Positions 32,962 through 41,724 of a DNA stretch of 64,000 bases are shown here, piece by piece; positions within the stretch are counted from its first letter, which is position 1, and each line of letters begins with the position of its first letter. Position numbers and translations under genes: made by a program. Source of the stretch: Streptomyces davaonensis JCM 4913. Its GTDB lineage: Bacteria; Actinomycetota; Actinomycetes; Streptomycetales; Streptomycetaceae. Where the stretch lies: contig NC_020504.1 in the NCBI RefSeq assembly GCF_000349325.1, positions 7,420,326 to 7,484,325 of the forward strand, in the 5' to 3' direction. Under the pieces are notes generated by a model. That model was not told the origin of the DNA. It did not search any database and saw nothing but the letters and a program-made list of their open reading frames with translations.

Positions 32962-33675
32962 ATGCGCGTCGAGATCTGGAGCGACATCGCCTGCCCCTGG
33001 TGCTACGTGGGCAAGGCCCGCTTCGAGAAGGCGCTCGCGGCCTTCCCGCACCACGACGAGGTCGAGGTCGTGCACCGCTCCTTCGAGCTGGACCCGGGGC
33101 GCGCCAAGGACGACATCGGCCCGGTGATCCCGATGCTCGCCAAGAAGTACGGCATGAGCGAGGCCCAGGCCCAGGCGGCGGAGGACAACCTCGGCGCTCA
33201 GGCCACCGCCGAGGGCCTCGTCTACCGCACCCGGGACCGCGACCACGGCAACACCTTCGACATGCACCGCCTGCTGCACTTTGCCAAGGAGCACGGCCGC
33301 CAGGGCGAGCTGATCCAGGCGCTGTACGAGGCGAACTTCGCCGAGGAGGCGTCCGTCTTCACCGGCGACGAGCGACTGGTCGCCCTCGCCGCCGCCGTCG
33401 GCCTGGACGCGGACGCCGCCCGCAAGGTGCTCGCCGACCCCACCGCCTACGCCGACGAGGTCCGCGCGGACGAGCGCGAGGCCGCCCAGCTCGGCGCGAC
33501 CGGTGTGCCGTTCTTCGTCATCGACCGCAAGTACGGCGTCTCCGGCGCCCAGCCCGCCGACGTCTTCACCCAGGCCCTGACCCAGGCCTGGGGCGAGCGC
33601 TCCCCGCTGACCCTGATCGACCAGAGCGCGGGCGAGGCCTGCGGCCCCGACGGGTGCGCGGTGCCGCAGAGCTGA
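32962..33675 (+). CDS. DsbA-family oxidoreductase, FrnE-like
   Basis: 237 aa from ATG 32962 with GGAGAG upstream. Thioredoxin-fold protein with active site C11PWC14 in IWSDIACPWCYVGKARFE, an inserted helical domain (DMHRLLHFAKEHG), and the cis-proline region ATGVPFFVIDRKYGVSGAQ. No signal peptide: cytoplasmic, like FrnE proteins linked to polyketide oxidation or oxidative stress. C-terminus carries an extra Cys pair (CGPDGC). Confidence 0.92.
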   Translation: MRVEIWSDIACPWCYVGKARFEKALAAFPHHDEVEVVHRSFELDPGRAKDDIGPVIPMLAKKYGMSEAQAQAAEDNLGAQATAEGLVYRTRDRDHGNTFDMHRLLHFAKEHGRQGELIQALYEANFAEEASVFTGDERLVALAAAVGLDADAARKVLADPTAYADEVRADEREAAQLGATGVPFFVIDRKYGVSGAQPADVFTQALTQAWGERSPLTLIDQSAGEACGPDGCAVPQS

Positions 33676-33771
33676 AAGCCGCTGGTCGGGGCGGACCTAT
33701 AAGGACTGCTTAGCGAAACCACGTAAAGAATCGCAATGGACGGGGAGTTCCCGGGACCGCAGAGTGGTCCC

Positions 33772-34824
33772 ATGGAGACCTTCGAGAGCCTCGTCCGTAC
33801 CGAGTTCGCCCCGGAGCACACCTACCTCAACACCGCGAGCAACGGCCTCCTGCCGGCCCGCACCGTCGCCGCCGTACAGGAGGCCGTGCGGCTGCGGGCC
33901 GCGGGGCTGCCGATCGGCTCCCTCTACGAGGACGCGGAGCGTGTTCGCGCCGCCTTCGGACGGCTGGCCGGGGTGCCGGCCGAGCGGGTCGCGATGGGCG
34001 CCTCGGTCGCCGAGTACGGCGGTCTGATCGCCGCCGCGCTGCCCGCCGGGGCCGAAGTGCTCACCGCCGAGGCCGACTTCTCCTCCCTGGTCAACCCCTT
34101 CCACATGCGCGGCGACCTCAAGGTGCGGGCCGTCCCGCTGGAGCGGCTCGCCGAGTCGGTCCGCCCGGAGACCGCGCTCGTCGCGGTCAGCGTCGTCCAG
34201 TCCGCCGACGGCCGGATCGCCGATCTGCCCGCGGTGCGCGAGGCGGCCCGCGCCCACGGCGCCCGGACCTATCTCGACGCCTCCCAGTCGGCGGGCTGGC
34301 TGCCCCTGGAGGCGGACTCCTACGACTTCCTCGCCGCCGTCGGCTTCAAGTGGCTCATGGGCCCGCACGGCAACGCCTTCTTCGTCGCCCCCGAGGACTT
34401 CGGCGGCCTGACCCCACTGCTGGCGGGCTGGGTCGCGGGCGAACTCCCCTGGGACAGCTGCTACGGCCCGGTCCAGGAACTCGCCCACTCCGTACGGCGG
34501 TTCGACGTGAGCCCCTCGCTCCTCACCTACGCCGGACTGCGCGCCTCCCTCGCCCTGATCGAGGAACTCGGCATCGACGCCGTCCACGCCCACGACCTCG
34601 CCCTCGCCGACCGCTTCCGCGCCGGACTCGCCCGCCTCGGCCACGAACCCGTCCCGTCCCCCGGCTCGGCGATCGTCTCCGTCCCGCGCCTCGGCCACCG
34701 CCAGCCCGAGCTGAGCGCGGCGGGCATAGAGGTGTCCGACCGCGCGGGCAACCTGCGCGCCGCCTTCCACCTGTACAACACAACCACCGACGTCGACCGG
34801 CTCCTGGACGTCCTGTCCTCCTGA
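33772..34824 (+). CDS. Class V aminotransferase-fold PLP enzyme
   Basis: 350 aa from ATG 33772. PLP-binding lysine in AAVGFKWLMGPHGNAFFV (about residue 194); TYLDASQSAGWLPL provides the cofactor-contacting Asp. The fold is that of isopenicillin N epimerase/cysteine desulfurase-like enzymes. The reaction is not predictable; it could be a transaminase, lyase or racemase. Alone, 96 bp after frnE-like and 45 bp before the sigma factor gene. Confidence 0.85.
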   Translation: METFESLVRTEFAPEHTYLNTASNGLLPARTVAAVQEAVRLRAAGLPIGSLYEDAERVRAAFGRLAGVPAERVAMGASVAEYGGLIAAALPAGAEVLTAEADFSSLVNPFHMRGDLKVRAVPLERLAESVRPETALVAVSVVQSADGRIADLPAVREAARAHGARTYLDASQSAGWLPLEADSYDFLAAVGFKWLMGPHGNAFFVAPEDFGGLTPLLAGWVAGELPWDSCYGPVQELAHSVRRFDVSPSLLTYAGLRASLALIEELGIDAVHAHDLALADRFRAGLARLGHEPVPSPGSAIVSVPRLGHRQPELSAAGIEVSDRAGNLRAAFHLYNTTTDVDRLLDVLSS

Positions 34825-34869
34825 ACCACTGGCGCGGGCCCGGCCGGGACGCTAGGAAGGGCACCAGGG

Positions 34870-35487
34870 GTGGTGGTGCCGGTGGAGTCCACGGGCGAGA
34901 CGTCCGTAAACCCGGCCGCCGACACGGAGCTGCACCGGCGGCTGGTGTACGGCGACGAGTCCGCGCTGGCCGAGGTGTACGCGGCCTACGGGCCGCTGGT
35001 GCGGCGGATCGCGGTGCGGGTCACCCGCGCCCCGGCCGCCGCCGAGGACGTGGCGCAGGAGGTCTTCGCACACCTGTGGAGCAGGCCGTACAGCTTCGAC
35101 GCGGGCCGCGGCTCGCTGCGCACCTGGCTGTCCATGCTCGCCCACCGGCGGGCCGTGGACTGGGTGCGCGGCGAGGCCAGGCACCGCAAGCACACCCACG
35201 CCGACGACGACGTCCTGCACACCATCCCGGAACCCGGCCCCGGCCCGGACGAGACGGTCGTCGACCGGGAGCGCTCCCTGCTGCTGCACTCCGCCCTCGC
35301 CGAACTGCCCGAGCCGCAGCGGGAGGTGGTGCACCTCGCCTATTTCGCGGGCCGCACCTACCGGCAGGCCGCCGTGGAACTCGGCATTCCCGAGGGCACC
35401 GCCAAGACCAGACTGCGCACCGCCCTGCGCTCGCTGGCCGAAACCCTGGCCGACCCACCCGACCCCGCGCTGGAAAGAGGCGCATGA
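34870..35487 (+). CDS. ECF RNA polymerase sigma factor, SigK-like
   Basis: 205 aa. Several consecutive GTG codons could start; 34870 is the first in frame. Region 2: RRLVYGDESALAEVYAAYGPLVRRIAVRVTRAPAAAEDVAQEVFAHLW; region 4: LPEPQREVVHLAYFAGRTYRQAAVELGIPEGTAKTRLRTAL. Followed 40 bp later by a gene with a zinc-finger and MDMPI-like domain, the expected anti-sigma partner, so it likely responds to a redox or thiol signal. Confidence 0.9.
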   Translation: MVVPVESTGETSVNPAADTELHRRLVYGDESALAEVYAAYGPLVRRIAVRVTRAPAAAEDVAQEVFAHLWSRPYSFDAGRGSLRTWLSMLAHRRAVDWVRGEARHRKHTHADDDVLHTIPEPGPGPDETVVDRERSLLLHSALAELPEPQREVVHLAYFAGRTYRQAAVELGIPEGTAKTRLRTALRSLAETLADPPDPALERGA

Positions 35488-35527
35488 TGGCGGTAGGGGT
35501 CCGTGCGCCCCGGGAAGGAGGCCCCCG

Positions 35528-36544
35528 GTGACCGAGCACGAGGACGTACGCGAGCTGCTGGCCGCCTGGGCCTTCGGCGCCCTGGACGCGGCCGAGGCGG
35601 AGCGGGTCCCGCCGCACCTCGCGGGCTGCGAGAGCTGCGCCGCGGAGGCCGCCCGGCTGCGCGAGACGGTACGGCTGCTCGACGGCCCCCCGATCGGCGG
35701 ACTGCCCGCCCGCCCCGCCACCGGACTCCCGCCCGCCCTGCTCGCCCGCCGCCCCGCGGCGCCCCGCACCGCCGCACACGCCGCGCCCTACGCCGCCGCC
35801 GTCCAGGGACTGCGGGCGCTGCTGCCGGAGGCGGAGGGCCGCTGGGCCACTCCGGTGGTGCACGACTGGGACGTGCACGCGACCGTCGCCCATCTGCTGG
35901 CCGCCGACGAGGCGCTGGCCGGGCGGCTCGGCATCCCCGCCCGGGTCCCGGCGACCGTGCTCCCGCAGACCGTGCTTCCCCAGGACATGCGCTGGGAGGA
36001 CGCCTGGAACCGCCGTACCGCCGATGTCATCGCCCATGAGCACGGCCGTACCCCCGAGGAGACGGTCGCCGCCTGGGCGGGGCAGGCCGACGCGCTGCTG
36101 GCCACACCCGAGGCGCGGGACGCCGAACTCGCGGCGCGGGCCGAGCTGTTGATGGGGATCCGGCTGCCGGTCGCCGATCACTTCGTGGTGCGGGCCTTCG
36201 AGGCGTGGATCCACACCGACGACATCGGCCGGGCTCTTGGCCTGGTCGTACCGCCGCCGCCCGCCGAGCACCTGGGGCAGCTGGTGCGGCTCGCGGTCCG
36301 TGTGCTCGGCCTCGCGCTCGGGCCGGACGCGGCGCCGGTGCTGTTCTCCGTCAGCGGCGACGAGCAGTGGGTGCTGGGCTCCGAGGACGAGCCGGTGGCG
36401 GCCGAACTCGCCCTGGATCCCGTCGACTTCTGCCTGCTCGTGGGCGGACGGTGCACGCCCGCGGAGGTGCCGAGGGGAGCGAGCGGCGACGCGGCCGCCG
36501 TACGGAACGTACTGGAGACGGCCGCGTCGCTGGCGTGGCTGTGA
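35528..36544 (+). CDS. Zinc-finger anti-sigma-like domain fused to mycothiol-dependent maleylpyruvate isomerase (MDMPI) fold
   Basis: 338 aa; GTG 35528 with AAGGAGG upstream. Residues 1-50 hold a ZAS-type zinc site (H30 AGC34 ESC37), typical of redox-sensing anti-sigma factors. After a Pro/Ala linker, residues 85-338 match the DinB-like MDMPI fold: VHDWDVHATVAHLLAADEALAGRLG, then HFVVRAFEAWIHTDDIGRAL. Cytoplasmic. It probably binds the SigK-like protein encoded just upstream; the MDMPI part may sense or use mycothiol (inference). Confidence 0.85.
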   Translation: MTEHEDVRELLAAWAFGALDAAEAERVPPHLAGCESCAAEAARLRETVRLLDGPPIGGLPARPATGLPPALLARRPAAPRTAAHAAPYAAAVQGLRALLPEAEGRWATPVVHDWDVHATVAHLLAADEALAGRLGIPARVPATVLPQTVLPQDMRWEDAWNRRTADVIAHEHGRTPEETVAAWAGQADALLATPEARDAELAARAELLMGIRLPVADHFVVRAFEAWIHTDDIGRALGLVVPPPPAEHLGQLVRLAVRVLGLALGPDAAPVLFSVSGDEQWVLGSEDEPVAAELALDPVDFCLLVGGRCTPAEVPRGASGDAAAVRNVLETAASLAWL

Positions 36545-36568
36545 GGGCTACTGCTGCTTCACCGGGCT

Positions 36569-37456
36569 CTACTTGACCGGGGTGAAGTCACGCGCCCCGA
36601 TGAACTCCGGCCGTCGCACCGGAGCCGCGAACGGCTCGACCGCCGCGTTCTCCACGCTGTTGAAGACGATGAAGACGTTGCTGCGCGGGAACGGCGTGAT
36701 GTTGTCGCCGGAGCCGTGCATGCAGTTGCAGTCGAACCAGGTCGCCGAACCGGCCCGGCCGGTGAACAGCCGGATGCCGTGCCGGGTGGCCAGCGAGGTC
36801 AGCGCCTCGTCCGAGGGCGTGCCCGCGTCCTGCATCTGAAGCGACTTCTTGTAGTTGTCCTTCGGCGTCGCGCCCGCACACCCGAGGAACGTCTTGTGCG
36901 ACCCGGGCATGATCATGAGCCCGCCGTTGGTGTCGTAGTTCTCGGTCAGCGCGATCGAGACGGACACCGTCCGCATGTTCGGCAGCCCGTCCTCGGCGTG
37001 CCAGGTCTCGAAGTCGGAGTGCCAGTAGAAGCCGCTGGCCCCGAACCCGGGCTTGACGTTGATCCGGGACTGGTGGACGTACACGTCCGAGCCGAGGAGC
37101 TGGCGGGCCCGGCCGACGACGCGCTCGTCGCGCACCAGCGCGGCGAACACCTCGCTGATCCGGTGCACTTCGAAGACCGACCGGATCTCCTTGGACTGCG
37201 GCTCGATGATGGAGCGTTCGTCCATGCGGATCGCCGGGTCGGCGACCAGTCGCTCCAACTCCTGGCGGTAGACGGCGACTTCGTCGTCCGTGATGAGCTG
37301 CTCGACGGGCAGGAACCCGTCGCGCTCGTACGCCTGGAGCTCCGGGACCGAGATCGGGCCCGGCGCGCCGGGCGGGGACCAGACGACTGGGTCCTGGCGC
37401 GGGGTGGAGACCTCGGCGGGGCCGCGGCTCGGGTACAGGTCGGTGGTGGCGGTCAT
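36569..37456 (-). CDS. ectD: Ectoine 5-hydroxylase EctD
   Basis: 295 aa from ATG 37456 with GGAGGAGGG. Fe(II)/2-oxoglutarate dioxygenase with iron ligands His146, Asp148 (FYWHSDFETWHAEDGLP) and His247 (CNCMHGSGDN), Arg258 for 2-oxoglutarate (PFPRSN), and the EctD signature around FYWHSDFE. Converts ectoine to 5-hydroxyectoine, a compatible solute. Last gene of ectABCD; 2 bp after ectC. Confidence 0.97.
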   Translation of the reverse strand: MTATTDLYPSRGPAEVSTPRQDPVVWSPPGAPGPISVPELQAYERDGFLPVEQLITDDEVAVYRQELERLVADPAIRMDERSIIEPQSKEIRSVFEVHRISEVFAALVRDERVVGRARQLLGSDVYVHQSRINVKPGFGASGFYWHSDFETWHAEDGLPNMRTVSVSIALTENYDTNGGLMIMPGSHKTFLGCAGATPKDNYKKSLQMQDAGTPSDEALTSLATRHGIRLFTGRAGSATWFDCNCMHGSGDNITPFPRSNVFIVFNSVENAAVEPFAAPVRRPEFIGARDFTPVK

Positions 37457-37458
37457 GG

Positions 37459-37857
37459 TCAGCCCTCCTCCGTCAGCAGGGGATAGACACCGTTCTCGTC
37501 GTGGTCCTCCCGGCCGGTCACCGGCGGGTTGAAGACACAGATGCAGCGGAAGTCCTGCTTGACCCGCAGCGTGTGCCTCTCGTGGCCGTCCAGGAGGTAC
37601 ATGGTCCCGGGCGTGATCGTGTGGGTCTGCCCGGACTCGTGATCGGTCAGTTCGGCCTCGCCCTCGACGCAGACGACCGCCTCGATGTGGTTCGCGTACC
37701 ACATCGACGTCTCCGTACCCGCGTACAGGATCGTCTCGTGCAGCGAGAACCCGACCCGCTCCTTGGCGAGGACGATGCGTTTGCTCTCCCAGGTGCCGGA
37801 TGCCGCCTTCACATGCCGGTCGGTGCCTTCGATGTCCTTGAACGAACGGACGATCAC
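37459..37857 (-). CDS. ectC: L-ectoine synthase EctC
   Basis: 132 aa from GTG 37857, chosen because it gives the family start [22 protein letters not shown] lies 11 bases before. Small cupin: residues [23 protein letters not shown] and [13 protein letters not shown] make the metal-binding barrel. Cyclises N-gamma-acetyl-diaminobutyrate to ectoine. Full normal length. Confidence 0.96.
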   Translation of the reverse strand: MIVRSFKDIEGTDRHVKAASGTWESKRIVLAKERVGFSLHETILYAGTETSMWYANHIEAVVCVEGEAELTDHESGQTHTITPGTMYLLDGHERHTLRVKQDFRCICVFNPPVTGREDHDENGVYPLLTEEG

Positions 37858-37877
37858 GTGCTGAACAGCTCCTTGAC

Positions 37878-39149
37878 TCAGACGGTTTCGCGGACGGCTC
37901 GGGCGAGGACGCTGAGGCCCTCGTCCAGCTCTTCGGGGGTGATGGTCAGCGCGGGCAGCAGCTTCACGACCTCGCTCTCCGGACCGGACGTCTCGATGAG
38001 CAGCCCGAGTTCGAAGGCGCGGCGTGCGATCCGCTCGGCGCGGGACTTGTCGTGGAACTCCAGGCCCCACACCAGACCGCGGCCGCGGTACTCCTTCACA
38101 TCGGCGAGGTTCTCCTCCGTGATGGAGATCAGCGCCTGCTCGACCTGCTCACCGCGGGCCCGGGTCTGCTTCTCCATCGCCGATCCGTCGGCCCAGTAGG
38201 TCTCCAGGGCCGCGGTGGCGGTGACGAAGGCGGGGTTGTTGCCGCGGAAGGTGCCGTTGTGCTCGCCCGGCTCCCAGATGTCCAGCTCGGGCTTGAACAG
38301 GCACAGCGACATGGGCAGTCCGTAGCCGCTGATGGACTTGGACACGGTGACGATGTCGGGCGTGATGCCCGCCTCCTCGAACGAGAAGAAGGCCCCCGTC
38401 CGCCCGCAGCCCATCTGGATGTCGTCGACGATCAGCAGCATGTCCTGCCGCTCGCACAGGTCGGCGAGCGCGCGCAGCCACTCCGGGCGGGCGGCGTTGA
38501 TGCCGCCCTCGCCCTGCACGGTCTCCACGATCACCGCGGCGGGCTTGTTCAGCCCGGAGCCCTGGTCCTCCAGCAGCCGCTCGAACCACAGGAAGTCCGG
38601 GACCTGGCCGTCGAAGTAGTTGTCGAACGGCATCGGCGTGCCGTGCACCAGCGGGATCCCGGCACCGGCCCGCTTGAAGGCGTTGCCGGTGACGGCGAGG
38701 GAGCCGAGCGACATCCCGTGGAAGGCGTTGGTGAACGAGACGATGGCCTCCCGCCCCTTCACCTTCCGCGCCAGCTTCAGCGCGGACTCCACGGCGTTGG
38801 TGCCCGTCGGCCCCGGGAACATGACCTTGTACGGCAGATCGCGCGGCCGCAGCACCAGGTCCTGGAAGGTCTGGAGGAAGGCGCGCTTGGCACTGGTCGA
38901 CATGTCGAGCCCGTGCGTGACGCCGTCCCGCTCCAGGTAGTCGAGCAACGCCCGTTTCAGCACCGGGTTGTTGTGCCCGTAGTTCAGTGAGCCGGCCCCG
39001 GCGAAGAAGTCCAGGTACTCGTGGCCGTCCTCGTCGTACATGCGGCTGCCTCGCGCACGGTCGAAGACGGTGGGCCAGCCTCGGCAGTAGCTGCGCACCT
39101 CGGACTCCAGGGTCTGGAAGACGCTGAGGTCGGGCTGGGTGATGGTCAC
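37878..39149 (-). CDS. ectB: Diaminobutyrate-2-oxoglutarate transaminase EctB
   Basis: 423 aa from GTG 39149 with GAGGAG upstream. Class III aminotransferase: [28 protein letters not shown] and PLP lysine 271 in [12 protein letters not shown]. Converts aspartate semialdehyde to 2,4-diaminobutyrate, first step of ectoine synthesis. The gap to ectA is 40 bp; 20 bp to ectC. Confidence 0.96.
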   Translation of the reverse strand: MTITQPDLSVFQTLESEVRSYCRGWPTVFDRARGSRMYDEDGHEYLDFFAGAGSLNYGHNNPVLKRALLDYLERDGVTHGLDMSTSAKRAFLQTFQDLVLRPRDLPYKVMFPGPTGTNAVESALKLARKVKGREAIVSFTNAFHGMSLGSLAVTGNAFKRAGAGIPLVHGTPMPFDNYFDGQVPDFLWFERLLEDQGSGLNKPAAVIVETVQGEGGINAARPEWLRALADLCERQDMLLIVDDIQMGCGRTGAFFSFEEAGITPDIVTVSKSISGYGLPMSLCLFKPELDIWEPGEHNGTFRGNNPAFVTATAALETYWADGSAMEKQTRARGEQVEQALISITEENLADVKEYRGRGLVWGLEFHDKSRAERIARRAFELGLLIETSGPESEVVKLLPALTITPEELDEGLSVLARAVRETV

Positions 39150-39189
39150 GACGAATCGCTCCTCGTAGCGTGGGGGTGGCTGGGGAGGT

Positions 39190-39696
39190 TCAGTGGGGGA
39201 GGGGACCGATGCGGTACAGGACCTCGGGGTCGTGCGGCCCGTCGGGGAACAGGCCCGCCTCGAACAGCACCTCGCGCTCAAGGGCGGCGCCGTGCCGCTC
39301 GGCGAACGAGGTGAACAGCCGCTCGGAGGCGGTGTTGCCGGGCGTGATGGTGGTCTCCACACCCGTGACGCCGTACGCGTCGCCGACCCGTGCGACGAGC
39401 CCGTCGAGCAGCGCGGCGGCGATGCCGCGGCCGCGCTGGGCGCCGTCCACCGCGACCTGCCAGACGAGCAGGGTGTGCGGACGGTCCGGCCGTACGTAGC
39501 CGGTGACGAAGCCGACCGGCTCCCCGTGCTCGTCCCGGGCGACCGCCGAGGTGCCGGCGAAGTCCCGGCACCACAGCAGATAGCTGTAGGACGAGTTCAG
39601 GTCGAGGGCCTTGGAGTCTTTGGCGATCCGCCACAGTGCGGCGCCGTCGGCCACCGTCGGCCGGTCGATTTGCAGGTCTGCTTGTGCGGCAGTCAT
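39190..39696 (-). CDS. ectA: Diaminobutyrate acetyltransferase EctA
   Basis: 168 aa from ATG 39696, giving the normal start MTAAQADLQIDRP; no strong ribosome site precedes it, so a short leader or leaderless start is possible (an ATG at 39726 adds 10 unusual residues). GNAT fold with the acetyl-CoA loop QVAVDGAQRGRGIAAALL and LNSSYSYLLWCRDF, typical of EctA. Acetylates 2,4-diaminobutyrate. First gene of the ect operon. Confidence 0.95.
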   Translation of the reverse strand: MTAAQADLQIDRPTVADGAALWRIAKDSKALDLNSSYSYLLWCRDFAGTSAVARDEHGEPVGFVTGYVRPDRPHTLLVWQVAVDGAQRGRGIAAALLDGLVARVGDAYGVTGVETTITPGNTASERLFTSFAERHGAALEREVLFEAGLFPDGPHDPEVLYRIGPLPH

Positions 39697-39949
39697 GCGA
39701 ATTGAACTTACCGAGGTAAATTCCAAATTGCATGGCCGTCAGGGGTTACGTGAGCGGACTCGATCGTGTTATCCGCGCGAGGGGAGGAATGCCCCGATAT
39801 TCCCGGCCCATAAGTCGCAAAACGGTCGCGATGTGGAACGCGTCACAACCGTGTAATCCGCCTGAAAATCTTAGCGTTTAGGTCGAGGAAAAGCGGGCAG
39901 AAGAGAACGGGAAGCTACCCCCATAAAGAATTCCATAATTACGCCGAAT
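39697..39949 (-). promoter_or_regulatory. Promoter region of ectABCD (AT-rich 253-bp gap)
   Basis: Distinctly AT-richer than the surroundings. Contains two near-identical 12-mers, CGTGTTATCCGC (39765-39776) and CGTGTAATCCGC (39850-39861), 85 bp apart in the same direction, and several A/T-runs near 39900-39945. It should hold osmotic-stress-responsive promoter(s) of the ect operon; I cannot assign a sigma factor from sequence. Confidence 0.5.
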
Positions 39950-40483
39950 TCAAGTCCCGGTAACTCCGTCGATGTGCTCGCGCAGGATGTCGGCGTGACC
40001 GTTGTGCCGGGCGTACTCCTCGATCATGTGCAGGATCACCCAGCGCAGACTGACCTCGGCCCCGCCGATCGGCCCACCGCCCGGGATGTGACCGACGTCG
40101 TCCAGCGAAAGCCCGGCACATACCTCGCGCCCCCGCTCGATCTCCCGCCGCCACGCCTCCAGCGCCGCGTCGAGCCCCCGCTCGTCCGTGAGCCGGTACC
40201 CGGTCTCCTCCTCGAACACCGGCTCGGGCCCCACCGCCCCGAACGCCCGCTGGAACCAGTTCCGTTCCACCTCCGCCATGTGCTGCACCAGCCCCAGCAG
40301 GGTGAGTTCGGACGGCTCGGCCGACACACTCCGCACCTGCTTGTCGTCCAGCCCGGCGCACTTCACCGCCAGCGTGCCCCGATGAAACTCCAACCAGCTT
40401 TCCAGCATGGGTCGTTCGGGGGCGGTGAGCAGGGGGACGGGGCGGCCGTCAGGGAGCGTGGCGGGGGTCTCGGAGGGAGTCAT
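39950..40483 (-). CDS. DinB-like protein, DUF664 (mycothiol-transferase type)
   Basis: 177 aa. Four-helix DinB/DUF664 fold: [44 protein letters not shown], and [30 protein letters not shown], supplying the usual three-histidine metal site. In mycothiol-producing actinobacteria such proteins act as thiol transferases. Specific substrate unknown. Between the ect promoter and an aminotransferase gene on the same strand, 18 bp away. Confidence 0.87.
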   Translation of the reverse strand: MTPSETPATLPDGRPVPLLTAPERPMLESWLEFHRGTLAVKCAGLDDKQVRSVSAEPSELTLLGLVQHMAEVERNWFQRAFGAVGPEPVFEEETGYRLTDERGLDAALEAWRREIERGREVCAGLSLDDVGHIPGGGPIGGAEVSLRWVILHMIEEYARHNGHADILREHIDGVTGT

Positions 40484-40501
40484 GCGGCCAGCTTGGCACC
40501 C

Positions 40502-41560
40502 TCACCGAGACCGCGACAGCTCCGTCAGCGCCGAACCCAGCGCGGCCAGACAGCGCCGTACCGTCTCGGGCGTCGCGTCCGCGCCGTAGTGGTTCACCCG
40601 GACCATCTCCTTGGCCAGCGCGCCGCCGCCCGCCGCCAGCGGCAGCGAAGGGTCGGCGGCCAGGGCCCGGGCAACCAGCTCCGAGGCCGTGACGCCCGCC
40701 GGGGTCCGCAGGGTCGTGGCGACCGGGGCCGCCTCGTGGGCCTCGTATACATACGGCTCGAGGCCGCCGTCCAGCGCCGCCGCGCCCGCTCGGGTCGCCG
40801 CCGCGGCCGAGGCGTGGCGGGCCATCACCGAGTCCAGGCCCTCCGCTTCTATCCGGGCCAGGCACGCGTCCAGCGCCAGCATCTCCAGCTGGGCGGGGGC
40901 GTGCAGGAGGGCGCGGCGGCCGCCGTCGATCCAGCGGGTCTTCCAGTCCAGGAGGGAGAGGTAGGAGCGGCGCGGGGCGTGCGGGTTCGCCGCCATCCGG
41001 GTCCAGGCGCGCTCGCTCACCGACACCGCCGACACGCCCGCCGGGCCACCCATCGCCTTCTGCGCGCCGATCACACACAGGTCCACGCCCCAGGCGTCCG
41101 GCAGCACCGGCTCCGCGCCGATGGAGGCGACGGCGTCGAGGTAGAAGAGGGCGCCATGGGCCCGGACCACCTCGCCGATCTCCGCCACCGGGTTCGTGTT
41201 GCCCGTCGCCGCCTCCGCGTGGACCAGGGAGACGAAGTCGATCTCCGGGTGCTCGGCGAGGGCCTCGCGGATCTGCGTGGCCGTGACCGCCGTGTGGAAG
41301 GGCACCGCCAGATCGATCACCGTGGCACCGCAGTCCCGCAGCCAGTCGCCGAAGGTCTGTCCGTAGGGGCCGGTGATCACGTTCAGGGCCGTCGTGCCGG
41401 GACCCGCCGTGCCGCGGATCGCGCCCTCCAGCGGCAGCAGCGCCTCGCCCTGCATGATCACGACGTCCTGCCGGGTGTCCAGCAGGCGTGCCACCCGGTC
41501 CTCGATCGAGGCGAACTGCGCTGCGCCCATCGGGGCGAGGTCCAGGAAGGGGTGGGTCAC
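40502..41560 (-). CDS. Class V aminotransferase (alanine-glyoxylate aminotransferase-like)
   Basis: 352 aa from GTG 41560 (GAAGAG about 8 bases upstream); a GTG at 41581 adds seven residues. Features: HAEAATGNTNPVAEIG, YLDAVASIGAEPV, and PLP lysine in IGAQKAMGGPAGVSAVSVS. Resembles alanine-glyoxylate/serine-pyruvate aminotransferases. Divergent from the amino-acid importer genes, which suggests joint amino-acid metabolism. Confidence 0.85.
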   Translation of the reverse strand: MTHPFLDLAPMGAAQFASIEDRVARLLDTRQDVVIMQGEALLPLEGAIRGTAGPGTTALNVITGPYGQTFGDWLRDCGATVIDLAVPFHTAVTATQIREALAEHPEIDFVSLVHAEAATGNTNPVAEIGEVVRAHGALFYLDAVASIGAEPVLPDAWGVDLCVIGAQKAMGGPAGVSAVSVSERAWTRMAANPHAPRRSYLSLLDWKTRWIDGGRRALLHAPAQLEMLALDACLARIEAEGLDSVMARHASAAAATRAGAAALDGGLEPYVYEAHEAAPVATTLRTPAGVTASELVARALAADPSLPLAAGGGALAKEMVRVNHYGADATPETVRRCLAALGSALTELSRSR

Positions 41561-41662
41561 GGCGGTGTTCTCTTCTCTCACTACGGACGACCTGTTGAGG
41601 GTAGTCGCCCCACTTCGACACCCGACTTCTTAGGCCGAACGCCGTCAGAACCATGGGTTTGA

Positions 41663-41691
41663 TTTGAGGCACTCAAACTTCTCCTTATAAT
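41663..41691 (+). promoter_or_regulatory. Promoter with operator for the amino-acid importer
   Basis: TTGAGG (41664-41669), 16-bp spacer, perfect TATAAT (41686-41691): an unusually good housekeeping promoter for Streptomyces. The -35 element lies within the inverted repeat TTTGAGGCACTCAAA (41663-41677, 6-bp arms), so a bound regulator would block RNA polymerase. Ribosome site AGGAGG at 41713-41718, 6 bases before the GTG. Confidence 0.75.
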
Positions 41692-41724
41692 CGGAACGCA
41701 CAGTTCCCGTACAGGAGGCCTCCC

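Noticed and set aside
30475..33294. Long minus-strand frame across exporter, GlxA-type and FrnE-like genes
   Set aside because: Antisense artefact; real genes lie in other frames.
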